Shown: positions 53,713 through 62,248 of the stretch, in pieces
Layout: each line of letters begins with the position of its first letter
Position numbering within the stretch: the stretch's first letter is position 1
Assembly: GCA_002390845.1 (NCBI GenBank)
Contig: DGQT01000016.1
Span: forward strand, 55,760-119,759
Direction: 5' to 3'
DNA length: 64,000 bases
From: Chitinophagaceae bacterium UBA4407
GTDB lineage: Bacteria > Bacteroidota > Bacteroidia > Chitinophagales > Chitinophagaceae
The notes under the pieces: generated by a model
Told to the model about the DNA's origin: nothing
What the model saw: only the letters and a program-made list of their open reading frames with translations
Database searches by the model: none
Made by a program: the position numbers and the translations under genes

Positions 53713-55290
53713 TTAAGGGGCTGGACAGGATACGCCATCTTCTTCCCCTACCGAATTCGTGCATCCAGTATCTGTATAACCGGGCACATCGCAATACTTA
53801 CGTTTATTTTCACATTCTATAAATCGTGTACGTGTTATTAGCGATAAAGGAGAAGTATTCATAATTGCTGTAAAATAAATAGCAGCTCTGCTGGCAATGT
53901 AGTTAATAACACTGGTCTGGTCGGGAGCTCCTGTACCAAATTCACTCTGAAAAGTGCAGGTGGGGCAATCATCATCTAAACCATGCCCCATTTGACAATC
54001 GACATACACCTCAGAATATCTGTTAAGCCTTTTTAATGCAGCATGGAATGTATCAATGCCAACAAGAACCACATCGGCATTATCGGTAGGGTCAGTAGGA
54101 TCAGGATCATCATCCGGATTTGAATAGCTACCAATGCTAACAAGACAAAATGAGGAAGTTTTATAATTTACTCCGGATGAGGTAGTTCTTGTTGAAAAAT
54201 AAAAATAATTTTTATCAGGTGGAAATGTAGAGTCTTTTTTCCCTGTAAAACCAATCAACGGCGGATTAACTGTATTAGTACTAAAATAATTTGCTGTGTT
54301 GCTATAAAAAGATTTGTGAACAGGTAAGCCACCCCACATTGATAACACGCCTTTTACCAAAGGCTTATAATTTATCGTGGTATCTCCTACATAAAAAGGC
54401 GCATCCAAACGACCTAAACGAGTACTCAAGTTAGAGTTGCCCGATGAAAGTGCAGAATCAATCTGTCCCTGCCGCTCATAATAGGCCGCACCCATCGCCA
54501 TCACGGCACCTGCGCTTTGTCCTGCGATAAAGATCTTTGTAGTATCAATATTAAAAAGGGTACCAAAAAAGCCATTATTACTCAAACGCTGCATCTTTAT
54601 TACACTTCTTATGCATCCTCTTACATCTTGGTTAGCTCGGTATATTGCCAATACTTGCTGAACCGATATTTTTTGGAAACCGTTAACATCTTTTTGATTG
54701 TCAAGCAAAACACCTCTTCTGTACTCAGCATTTATTACAACAAATCCACGTTGCGCCAACCGTAAGCAAATATCCTGCGCTCCTGCATGGGTAGATATGC
54801 TGCATTCAAAATAACTGCCTCCATGAAAATTGATAATTACGGGTAACTTGCAGCTAGAAAGGGAATTACCGTTTAATGATTCGGGATAATAAACATAAAA
54901 CTGTAATGAAGCCTGCCCGCTTACGCAATCATCACCATAGTGATAACCTTCATCACACTTCTGCATATCTTTTTCGTAAAGTACATCTTTGCAAGTTGGA
55001 TAAGAGATGCCATAGCTGATCTGACTTGTTGTACTCGTATGATTTACTACAAGCCCCGTAATCGGGGCTGTCAAATTCCAAGTGCAATAAGAGCTTAAAA
55101 AATCACTACAAACATCTTGTGCCTTTACTGCATAACTTATACACATAGTAATTAATAACAATCCTGCGTAAATAATTAACGGTTTTAAACAAAGGAGCCT
55201 TACTAAAAAATTTTTTGGTGGGTTATAATGTTTTTCAAAAAAACAGTCTACCTCATTTGCTCGATGGTACGTAAGCGTTAGCATTAGCAT
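53713..55290 (-). CDS. Exported alpha/beta hydrolase, carboxylesterase type
   Basis: The 525-residue protein has an N-terminal hydrophobic helix at about 32-54 (LVRLLCLKPLIIYAGLLL) that may anchor it or be cleaved. The esterase core has the oxyanion motif IINFHGGSYFEC near 152, the nucleophile elbow IAGQSAGAVMAMGAAYY near 256 with Ser at GQSAG, and a likely catalytic His in QMGHGLDDDCPTC near 440. It is rich in Cys, fitting disulfides in an exported enzyme. The C-terminus ends in a Cys-rich stretch rather than a T9SS domain. The 31 residues before the helix make a normal signal unlikely. Confidence 0.75.
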   Translation of the reverse strand: MLMLTLTYHRANEVDCFFEKHYNPPKNFLVRLLCLKPLIIYAGLLLITMCISYAVKAQDVCSDFLSSYCTWNLTAPITGLVVNHTSTTSQISYGISYPTCKDVLYEKDMQKCDEGYHYGDDCVSGQASLQFYVYYPESLNGNSLSSCKLPVIINFHGGSYFECSISTHAGAQDICLRLAQRGFVVINAEYRRGVLLDNQKDVNGFQKISVQQVLAIYRANQDVRGCIRSVIKMQRLSNNGFFGTLFNIDTTKIFIAGQSAGAVMAMGAAYYERQGQIDSALSSGNSNLSTRLGRLDAPFYVGDTTINYKPLVKGVLSMWGGLPVHKSFYSNTANYFSTNTVNPPLIGFTGKKDSTFPPDKNYFYFSTRTTSSGVNYKTSSFCLVSIGSYSNPDDDPDPTDPTDNADVVLVGIDTFHAALKRLNRYSEVYVDCQMGHGLDDDCPTCTFQSEFGTGAPDQTSVINYIASRAAIYFTAIMNTSPLSLITRTRFIECENKRKYCDVPGYTDTGCTNSVGEEDGVSCPAP

Positions 55291-55487
55291 TAGTTTAACG
55301 TGAAAGAATTATTGAATGTAAATATTTAAAATAATATTAACAAACATGATTGCAATTAAATTTTTTCAGGCACTACCACCATTACATAATACTTCGGTAA
55401 TATCCAAAATCTCAGATTTACCTTCTGTCTCTTACTTACCGTATATAAAAAAGTATTGAAAACCAATAATTTACGAACGCTTACATC

Positions 55488-55739
55488 AAAGAAATGAAAT
55501 TTGACGCCACGGAAACGGGTTTTGTCAGCACGGAAATGGCTTTTGACACCACAGAAATAGGTTTTGTCAGGATGGAAATGACTCTTGACACAACGGAAAT
55601 TGGTTTTGTCGGGACGGAAATGACTTTTGACACAACGGAAATTGGTTTTGTCGGGACGGAAATGACTCTTGTCAGCACGGAAATAAGGTAGAACACCACG
55701 GAAATCGACAACTGCAGTAAAGAAATAAATTTCATTTTT
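55488..55739. repeat. Tandem array of 21-bp units, 12 copies
   Basis: Twelve consecutive 21-bp units begin at 55488, in phase throughout. Middle units alternate between an ACGGAAATGACTTTTGACA type and an ACGGAAATTGGTTTTGTCG type, giving a 42-bp higher period. The outer units (55488, 55677, 55698, 55719) are more degenerate. Because 21 is a multiple of three the array stays open on both strands, giving heptad-repeat frames (plus 55494-55691, minus 55735-55481), which I treat as a by-product. It lies upstream of the next gene. Confidence 0.9.
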
Positions 55740-55808
55740 TAAAAAACAGTTATTAAATTTAAATGATAAACCATCAAATCCCTTTTATTAACTTAAAAAC
55801 ACTAAGCC

Positions 55809-56714
55809 ATGAACGCTAAGCTCGAATCCAAACTCGACATGTACCGCGCAACCCAAACCTACTGCGACAACAACATGCCCATCGTAAGCACTGTACCCGC
55901 CTTCGCCACAGCATTTACAGCCTTTAAAGCAAATGTAACTGCCCTTATTGCCAACGCACAGCAGGAAGACCAGGTAACAAAAGGTATTACAACCGATAAA
56001 AAGGTAAGTAAAAAAACACTGGCACAATTGGGTGCCGATGTTGCTGCCCCAATCTTTGCCTATGCATCCTCCATTAACGACAACACACTCAAAGCGCAGG
56101 TTAACTTTTCCTTTTCCGACCTCTTTAAAGCTAAAGATGAACTACTTCCTGTGCGCTGCCAGAACATCCACGATGCAGGCACTGCACATCTTCTTGCACT
56201 TGCAGACTTTGGTATTACAGCCCCGTTGCTTGCTTCCCTGCAAACAACCATCATCGCCTACAAATTAAAAGTGCCCACACCACGCAATGCGGCGGCAGAT
56301 AAAATAACAATAAGGCTCAATCAAAAGAATTTATTTACAGCAACAGACCTCATATTAAAAGAACAGATGGATAAAACCCTTGCAGGTTTTAAAGCCGCTA
56401 ATCCCGATTTTGTAAATACCTACAAAGCCAACCGCGTAATAATAGACCCCGGCAAGGTTACTACAGAATTAACAGGTACGGTTACCAATTCTGTAGACAG
56501 CAGCCCAATCAAAGGTGCCTCAATATTAATTGAAGAAACAGGAGTTACCACCACTACAACACCACAGGGTAAATATCAAATAAAACCCATTAGTCATGGA
56601 ACCTATACTATCAAAGTAACCCGCACAGGTTATCAGGATAACATACAATCAAAAATCAACGTAAAACTTGGGCAGGTAAATAAACTCGATATTGCCCTTA
56701 TACCGGTAGTATAA
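55809..56714 (+). CDS. Protein with C-terminal carboxypeptidase-regulatory-like domain, 301 aa
   Basis: The N-terminal 210 residues are mainly helical, with no signal peptide (MNAKLESKLDMYRATQTYCD at the start), and I recognise no family for them. The last 80 residues form a carboxypeptidase-regulatory-like beta-sandwich: TGTVTNSVDSSPIKGASILIEE, GKYQIKPISHGTYTIKVTRTGY and NKLDIALIPV. Such domains usually sit on exported proteins, so a cytoplasmic location would be odd. A terminator follows. The tandem array precedes it. Confidence 0.7.
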   Translation: MNAKLESKLDMYRATQTYCDNNMPIVSTVPAFATAFTAFKANVTALIANAQQEDQVTKGITTDKKVSKKTLAQLGADVAAPIFAYASSINDNTLKAQVNFSFSDLFKAKDELLPVRCQNIHDAGTAHLLALADFGITAPLLASLQTTIIAYKLKVPTPRNAAADKITIRLNQKNLFTATDLILKEQMDKTLAGFKAANPDFVNTYKANRVIIDPGKVTTELTGTVTNSVDSSPIKGASILIEETGVTTTTTPQGKYQIKPISHGTYTIKVTRTGYQDNIQSKINVKLGQVNKLDIALIPVV

Positions 56715-56733
56715 AATAAAACAGGCACAGAAA

Positions 56734-56770
56734 TAAACAGGCCGGGGATGCCAATAACCGGCCTGTTTTA
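56734..56770 (+). terminator. Terminator after the regulatory-like-domain gene
   Basis: AAACAGGCCGG pairs with CCGGCCTGTTTT around an 11-nt loop. Confidence 0.9.
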
Positions 56771-56943
56771 GACATTTAATTTTTCCTGGAAAACATATTG
56801 TTCTAAAATTATAAACCTTCTTTTAGGTGTATTTTTTAAACAGGCATTTATAAGAGAAATACTCTAAAAAAAAATATTTTTCTTTTCTTTTTTAAGTAAA
56901 TAATTTTCCTATCTTCATTTTTCACAAAAACTAACAAATGTTT

Positions 56944-58323
56944 ATGAAAAAAATTTTAATCCTTTCTGCAGGAATGCTTGCAGTTGCAGGTATCGCAACT
57001 GCCCAAAACACTTTTCCAGCTTCTGGTAATGTAGGTATTGGAACCTTAACACCTGCCGCTTCTTTGCAAACTATTGGTACTACCCGTCTTGGCTCCGCCG
57101 CCAATTATGCTGCTGTAGATGCAAATGGTAACTTAACCTTTGCCGGTACATCTGCGTACAGGGTTCAGGGTAACCAATATTGTTTTCAGTATGCAAGCAA
57201 TACCAACTATGGTATTTATTTCAATTCAACCAACGTATCTATTGACTACAAAACAGGCCCCACCACTAATGTTTGGTCAGTAGGTGTTACAACAGGGTAT
57301 GCTACTTTAACCGGTAAAATGGGTATCGGTATTACTCCTACAAATGCTTTCACTTCTAAGAAACTGGAAGTAAGTGCTGGTGATATCAGATTGTCTCTTC
57401 CTTCAACATCAACAGATTCAAACACTGTATTGGAATTTGTAAACAACAAAGCCGGTGCGCTTGACTGGAAATTTGAGAATTATCAGAATCCTGCTTTCGA
57501 TCCGGGCAGCCTTTATGTTGAGTGGGCTAATGACAATTTTGCAAGCGATGCAAACTTAAACATTGCTGCTTATTGGGATTCTGGTTATGTTCAAGGTGGT
57601 ACAGATTACGGTATTAGATACTGGGTACTTGGCGCAAGCTATGCGGATGTCGTTTATCAGGCTTCTGATGCTAAGTTGAAAAACAATATCGCTGATTTTA
57701 GCAGCGGACTTAAAATTATCAATCAATTAAAGCCCAAAACTTATTATTACAATACTGATAAGTACAATGCTATGGGTTTAAACAAACATTTGAATTATGG
57801 TTTCCTTGCACAAGATCTCGAAAAAGTAGTTCCTGAAATGGTTATTACTCAAAAAGCCCTTGTAAGTAAAGATGCAAGTGGACGCCATTATGAAGATGTA
57901 AAATTGGTTGCAAATATGACGCTTATCCCAATTCTTACAAAAGCAGTACAGGAACAGCAAGCACAAATCGAAGAATTAAAAGCTTTGGTTGAAAAATTAA
58001 CTCAAAGCGTTGCAGCTATTTCAACTACTACAACTGACGATGCAGTTGCTGCTGTAACACTTACAAAAGCTTCTTTAAGCCAGAACATTCCTAACCCACT
58101 TAACGGCAATACAAGTGTACGTTATAATGTACCAACAGGTTCTACAAGCGCACAACTTGTTATTACCGACAATAACGGCAAAACTGTAAAACAAATGCAG
58201 TTGGCTAAAGGAACTGGTAACATCAATATCGATGCTTCAGCTTTAAGTGCAGGTACTTATAACTATACATTGATTGTAGATGGTAAATTGATCGATTCTA
58301 AGAAAATGGTAGTAGCTAAATAA
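56944..58323 (+). CDS. Surface protein with S74-type tail-fibre chaperone and T9SS domain
   Basis: From the ATG at 56944 a signal MKKILILSAGMLAVAGIATAQ gives 459 residues. The first half has repeats of the GNVGIGTLTPAASLQ kind, typical of tail-fibre-like proteins in Bacteroidota. Residues about 235-330 match the S74 intramolecular chaperone (SDAKLKNNIADFSSGLKIINQLKPKTYYY and GFLAQDLEKVVPEMV), and a coiled coil follows (VQEQQAQIEELKALVEKLTQS). The end is a T9SS sorting domain (SLSQNIPNPLNGNTSVRYNVP and GTYNYTLIVDGKLIDSKKMVV). The mix suggests a trimeric surface fibre. Confidence 0.85.
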   Translation: MKKILILSAGMLAVAGIATAQNTFPASGNVGIGTLTPAASLQTIGTTRLGSAANYAAVDANGNLTFAGTSAYRVQGNQYCFQYASNTNYGIYFNSTNVSIDYKTGPTTNVWSVGVTTGYATLTGKMGIGITPTNAFTSKKLEVSAGDIRLSLPSTSTDSNTVLEFVNNKAGALDWKFENYQNPAFDPGSLYVEWANDNFASDANLNIAAYWDSGYVQGGTDYGIRYWVLGASYADVVYQASDAKLKNNIADFSSGLKIINQLKPKTYYYNTDKYNAMGLNKHLNYGFLAQDLEKVVPEMVITQKALVSKDASGRHYEDVKLVANMTLIPILTKAVQEQQAQIEELKALVEKLTQSVAAISTTTTDDAVAAVTLTKASLSQNIPNPLNGNTSVRYNVPTGSTSAQLVITDNNGKTVKQMQLAKGTGNINIDASALSAGTYNYTLIVDGKLIDSKKMVVAK

Positions 58324-58339
58324 AGTACTGCCTTAATAT

Positions 58340-58377
58340 AAAACGGCATCTGCGTAAAGCAGGTGCCGTTTTTTTTG
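58340..58377 (+). terminator. Terminator after the S74-domain gene
   Basis: AAACGGCA-CTGC pairs with GCAG-TGCCGTTT, followed by a run of T. Confidence 0.92.
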
Positions 58378-58446
58378 GGGGCAATCTGCAGCGCGTAATT
58401 CGCTTGGTTGAATATAAAACTCAATACCATAAATTAATTATGTAAT

Positions 58447-58760
58447 TTTTTTTTGTTAGTGAACTGTACTGCTACTATTTAGCTTTCGTTGTGTCACTCT
58501 CTTGTACTGTAGAATCATTATGCAGCACTGGCATACGGCATCATTAATATGCATTATTTCTGATTGATATTCGCTTCTATACAAATCAGTACTAAAGAAT
58601 TTAAAATCAACAAAACTATTTTGAGTTATTTTACTACGTGACGCAAAGCCGCCATTGCTAGGGGACTTTGAGAAAAGCTCAATTGGTTATCATACCGTAC
58701 AAGTGTGCGACGCAACAAAAGCTTCATAGAAATATTAACGCCGGGTTCATTAACTGCCTT
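58447..58760. repeat. Inverted pair of the dispersed repeat family
   Basis: The left half is the TTGTGTCACTCTCTTGTAC variant (58490-58508). The right half is GTACAAGTGTGCGACGCAAC (core 58706-58715), ending in GCCGGGTTCATTAA. Confidence 0.88.
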
Positions 58761-58861
58761 TCAACGATAATGTAAACCGTTTACCATATTTCAGATTTAT
58801 ACCAGAAAAACTTAGGGTTACTTTATCTACGAAATATTTCGTTAATAATAAAAACAGGATC

Positions 58862-59590
58862 ATGAAAAAAACAACGATAGCATTATTCATGCTTTTTCCG
58901 GTAGCAGTAACAGTAAGTGCACAAAAAGAAACATCCATTGAACCAAGTGGAAAAATAATTACAAAAAATATTACAGTTAAGACTTTTGATGGTATAAAAG
59001 CAGAAGGCCTTTATGAATTGATACTAACCCAGGGCGATAATGAATCAGTAAAAATTGAGGCAGATGATAACCTCATGGAACTTTTTACTGTAGCCAACGA
59101 AGGCAGTACTTTGCTAATCAGCATGCCAAAGCTGAGAGGCAATAATATTCATTTTAACGGAAAGAAAGACGATAAAAACTTAAAGCTGAAAGTGTATGTT
59201 GTTTTTAAACAACTCAAAAATCTTGATGTTGCGGTTATTGGGAATGTGCGTTCTGAAAGTGTTGTAAAAGCCAGTGCCTTTAACCTGGAAAGTAAAAATG
59301 TTGGCAATGTGAATTTGAAGCTGACAGCCGATAAATTAACAGTAAACAACAAGGGTGTTGGTAATGTTACATTACAGGGCACCGCAACAAATGCCGAAAT
59401 AAAAAACAAGGGCGTTGGTGCTTTTGAAGGTAGCGACCTTATTGTACAAACAATGAATATAGATAATTCCGGGGTTGGTGGCGCAAATGTAAATGTTGCG
59501 AAAGATCTTAGTGTAAAGCAATCCTTTCTTGGTAAGGTTAGCAATAAAGGCAATGCCAAAACACATAAGATGGATGCCGTAGAAATGTAA
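58862..59590 (+). CDS. GIN-domain (DUF2807) exported protein
   Basis: The 242-residue protein has a signal (about 1-20, ending VTVSAQ), then the beta-helical GIN head domain: FDGIKAEGLYELILTQGDNESVKIEAD at the start and repeated short strands such as LDVAVIGNV, NVGNVNLKLTA and NKGVGNVTLQG. The repeated Gly-Asn/Gly-Val words at turns are characteristic. The family is described as a putative autotransporter adhesin head, though its role in Bacteroidota is unknown. A terminator follows. Confidence 0.88.
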   Translation: MKKTTIALFMLFPVAVTVSAQKETSIEPSGKIITKNITVKTFDGIKAEGLYELILTQGDNESVKIEADDNLMELFTVANEGSTLLISMPKLRGNNIHFNGKKDDKNLKLKVYVVFKQLKNLDVAVIGNVRSESVVKASAFNLESKNVGNVNLKLTADKLTVNNKGVGNVTLQGTATNAEIKNKGVGAFEGSDLIVQTMNIDNSGVGGANVNVAKDLSVKQSFLGKVSNKGNAKTHKMDAVEM

Positions 59591-59611
59591 AATAATTTAT
59601 GTGTAATGTTT

Positions 59612-59646
59612 AAACCCGTTAACATTGATTATTAACGGGTTTTTAT
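59612..59646 (+). terminator. Terminator after the GIN-domain gene
   Basis: AAACCCGTTAA pairs with TTAACGGGTTT around a 9-nt loop, with a T run. Confidence 0.92.
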
Positions 59647-59688
59647 TTTAAGTAACAAACAAAGCTTTTAATGCAAATTGGAAATTTA

Positions 59689-59750
59689 TTTAAGGCTTAA
59701 CTACATTGCTGCTATTAAGCTTTCGTTGTGTCACTCACTTGAACAGCAGA
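59689..59750 (+). repeat. Repeat unit L, GTGTCAC variant
   Basis: AAGCTTTCGTTGTGTCACTC (59717-59736), followed by ACTTGAAC. No R partner is visible before 59911. Confidence 0.8.
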
Positions 59751-59910
59751 ATAGGTTTCTGCATAATGCAACAGGTTTATTTATTCAAACCAGCTTCAAA
59801 ATCTAAATGATTTTGGAAATGAATTAAGCCTTTATTATTCAATTCAGTTTTTGTATTATTTTTAAACTGAAGAACAGGTAAACCAAACAAGAAATAAAAA
59901 TATTTTCCTA

Positions 59911-60438
59911 ATGCAAATTATTCATAAACCAACAGATGGCTATGCCTCTTTTTATCAACCTTATTTAGATTGCGTTCCAAACGATGGAAACCTGCTGCAG
60001 CACTTAAAAGATATTATTACCGAAACCGAAATGCTTGTATCAACCCTTTCTGAAGAGCAGCTTTTACATCGTTACAGCGAAGGTAAATGGACGATAAAAG
60101 ATGTATTGTTGCACCTTTCAGATTGCGAACGTGTAATTATTTACAGGGCAACAAGAATAGCAAGGGCAGATACTACAATGCTGCCTGGTTTTGATGAAAG
60201 CCTGTTTGTAGAAAACGCCCATGCAAACAGCAGAGATACAGAGAGCATACTTGCAGAATTAAAAGCTTTTCGAGCGGCAAGTATTATATTTATAGATTCG
60301 CTTGACGATGCGGCATTGAACAGATCCGGCACCGCCAATAATTTTCCATTGTCTGCTCGTTTGCTGGTTAACCATTTGTACGGGCATCACAGGCATCACC
60401 TGAATATTATTAAGGAACGCTACCTGCAAACTGCTTGA
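59911..60438 (+). CDS. DinB-like four-helix protein, 175 aa
   Basis: The protein is a DinB/YfiT-type four-helix bundle. The helix carrying KWTIKDVLLHLSDCERVIIYRA has the conserved His of the metal site (HLSDCE), and the C-terminal helix has LYGHHRHHLNIIKERY with further His. Such proteins may bind a divalent metal and act as thiol-dependent transferases or be DNA-damage induced; no specific function is known. It is monocistronic. Confidence 0.82.
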   Translation: MQIIHKPTDGYASFYQPYLDCVPNDGNLLQHLKDIITETEMLVSTLSEEQLLHRYSEGKWTIKDVLLHLSDCERVIIYRATRIARADTTMLPGFDESLFVENAHANSRDTESILAELKAFRAASIIFIDSLDDAALNRSGTANNFPLSARLLVNHLYGHHRHHLNIIKERYLQTA

Positions 60439-60444
60439 TTTTTA

Positions 60445-60505
60445 TTTTTTTTGAACGGGCATTTTACTAAAATGTCATCGCCTGTTGCGTGACACTTCTG
60501 CGCTT
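60445..60505 (+). repeat. Repeat unit L, mixed variant
   Basis: TTTTTTTGAACGGGC and CATCGCCTGTTGCGTGACAC. The core is TTGCGTGACA, a mixture of the two main forms. Confidence 0.7.
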
Positions 60506-60634
60506 TTGATTAGGTGGAGCAAAATGAGACGATTGCATTTCTCAGAAAAAACCTTGAAATGTTAATCTTATTTTCTATTTCTTATTGACATTTTTAATAC
60601 TGCAGAGCTAAGAGATTTCTTATGACAATAAAAT

Positions 60635-60669
60635 AAAAAGCAGCTATGAGAAAACCATAACTGCTTTTT
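60635..60669 (-). terminator. Terminator after a tRNA-Val remnant
   Basis: On the minus strand AAAAAGCAG pairs with CTGCTTTTT around TTATGGTTTTCTCATAG, followed by ATTTTATT. It is placed as a normal tRNA terminator. Confidence 0.85.
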
Positions 60670-60675
60670 GTTAAG

Positions 60676-60716
60676 TGGGAGTTGACGGGTTCGAACCGCC
60701 GACCCTCTGCTTGTAA
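60676..60716 (-). pseudogene. 3' half of a tRNA-Val(UAC), 5' half missing
   Basis: The minus strand reads from the anticodon loop (TTACAA, anticodon UAC) through the 3' anticodon stem GCAGA, variable loop, T arm (GGCGG TTCGAAC CCGTC) to the acceptor strand AACTCCC and discriminator A. The 5' half is not found upstream on the minus strand; sequence identity stops at the anticodon loop. The T arm pairs, so this was a functional tRNA end. The cut at the anticodon loop is the usual tRNA crossover point of tyrosine integrases, so it may be an attachment-site remnant. Confidence 0.8.
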
Positions 60717-60879
60717 TTTGGAATACGCCACCTTCTATTATTTATTTCCTGATTGAACTTGTTTTATAAATCCTCAAACTTTCAGCCCATAGTATGCTCA
60801 GGATATTTAGTAAGATTAAACTATAGTGCTCATTTCCTTAAAAAGCAGCTTTCACTTAAGGCTATTTAAAAATGAAGAA

Positions 60880-61280
60880 TAATATACCAGCAGCAACTTT
60901 CATGGCATCTTCGTTGCGTCGCAATCCGTTCATCTGCTCTAAAAGCAGCATCGTCCCGTTTCCCCGGCAATGTTGTAAACTAAATTTATACAGCCTCTTT
61001 GCATTGAATTATTTTTTTTGACAAGGTATGACTTGCTTTTTTATCCCCCCCTTTGTCAAACTATTACTTTACTTTAATGCCTGTCTCGTAACAGCTGTTG
61101 CATTACAACATTCATATATTGCATCTTTATTCGCATTTTTCCTTCCAGTGGTACTTGCTCTCACGAATCACTTTCCGCTTCTATCTTTGCTTCGGTAAAA
61201 GCTGCATTACTTTCTAAAAGTACAAGAGTGCGACGCAACCTGGTTTCATAGTAGCAATGCAGTCTGGCTCAAAAAATACC
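60880..61280. repeat. Inverted pair of the dispersed repeat family
   Basis: The L half is GGCATCTTCGTTGCGTCGCA (core 60914-60923) with a CCGTTCATC box. The R half is GTACAAGAGTGCGACGCAAC (core 61229-61238), ending GTCTGGCTCAAAAAA. Confidence 0.87.
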
Positions 61281-61347
61281 CGCCTTATACTTTTATCATT
61301 AATAACCAAATGAAATAAAATACAGTTAAACCCAAATTTTGCAGTAG

Positions 61348-61407
61348 AGATTTTTTGAACTAAACAGCGGTTATTTAATCATCGTTCCTTGCGTCGCACA
61401 TTTGTAC
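61348..61407 (+). repeat. Repeat unit L
   Basis: TTTTTTGAACTAAACAGCGG, then CCTTGCGTCGCACATTTGTA (core 61389-61398). Confidence 0.8.
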
Positions 61408-61745
61408 TTTTTTGTAATACTGTTGAGCATAAGCGATCAGGTTTACCAATATAGTTAAGGTAAATAGGTGTTCGTCATTTCGTCGTCCGCAAACAGATGC
61501 GCCAAACCATTGCAGCATTGCTAATATATCTGTATATGTACTTTTATAGTACTGGAAAAGTGTAAGCCAGCAAAACCTCGCGGTCACATTAAGATTCCCC
61601 GAAATGGTAGTAGAAATTTACTCTTGTTTTAAATATCAAAAATTATCTTAACGTTTTAATGTGATGCCATTATAGTAATTGCCATGAAGGCTCTTGTGTA
61701 AGCTTAAACAGGAGAAAATTAATTGAGATAAAGCTACATAAAGAA

Positions 61746-62093
61746 ATGTTCTTTGGCGGCTATGGGCCCGTTGGTTATTATATTAACCTTCCAAAGATCG
61801 CCCCCCTTAACCATTTGACCCCCGAAAATATTATGGCTGAACAGATGTCAAAGGCTTGGGATTGGGGATATGATAAGGAAGTTCGTTTTACAAAGTTTTT
61901 TGAGGATTTACCATCGGATAACGATCGCAAATTTCAATTAGGAAATGAATATTTTGAAGAAGTAATAATTGGATTAAATGCTCCGATAGACCATCAATAT
62001 GAAATCCGTACTGTAGCAGAAAGGAAAAAAATTCCAGTTTATAAAATTAGAAGACAAATAGACTCTTTCGAGTTATTAAAAGAATTGATTTAA
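61746..62093 (+). CDS. Hypothetical protein, 115 aa
   Basis: A single frame encodes 115 residues: an N-terminal GGYGPVGYYINLPKIAPLN, then a mixed charged region with WDWGYDKEVRFTKFFEDLP and a basic end (KKIPVYKIRRQIDSF). No signal, no membrane segment and no family that I know. The composition is that of a normal cytoplasmic protein. It stands alone in the gene-poor region near the broken tRNA. The frame could start at a later Met (Met30), since the first 29 residues have an unusual Gly/Tyr/Pro composition. Confidence 0.5.
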   Translation: MFFGGYGPVGYYINLPKIAPLNHLTPENIMAEQMSKAWDWGYDKEVRFTKFFEDLPSDNDRKFQLGNEYFEEVIIGLNAPIDHQYEIRTVAERKKIPVYKIRRQIDSFELLKELI

Positions 62094-62192
62094 TATATGT
62101 ATTGCCATTCAAGGCAACACCTCATTAAAACTTAAATTATTCATTGCTCCTCTCACCATTTAGAAAACATATATGAGTAAACTGAACAATGT

Positions 62193-62222
62193 AAAAGACT
62201 CCGTCCTAGGGCGAAGTCTTTT
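62193..62222 (-). terminator. Terminator between convergent genes
   Basis: AAAAGACT-CG pairs with CG-AGTCTTTT around TCCTAGGG. It serves the multicopper oxidase gene on the minus strand and possibly the hypothetical gene on the plus strand. Confidence 0.85.
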
Positions 62223-62248
62223 GCAACATGTATAATGCGGCCGAGATA

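Larger units (their letters stand above)
60719..61745. other. Gene-poor kilobase with repeat units only
   Basis: Apart from the repeats at 60880-61280 and 61348-61407, I see no convincing coding frame. A 70-codon minus-strand frame at 61375-61587 runs through a repeat unit and is unlikely to be real. The area adjoins the broken tRNA. Confidence 0.5.

Noticed and set aside
55481..55735. Two heptad-repeat frames on opposite strands in the tandem array
   Set aside because: Both result from the 21-bp period. With no known homologue or ribosome-binding site I treat the tract as a repeat, not as genes.
55488..55739. CRISPR array
   Set aside because: Units are contiguous with no unique spacers, and no cas gene is in the window.
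61375..61587. Minus-strand 70-codon frame
   Set aside because: It begins in an L repeat unit and lacks any protein-like pattern.
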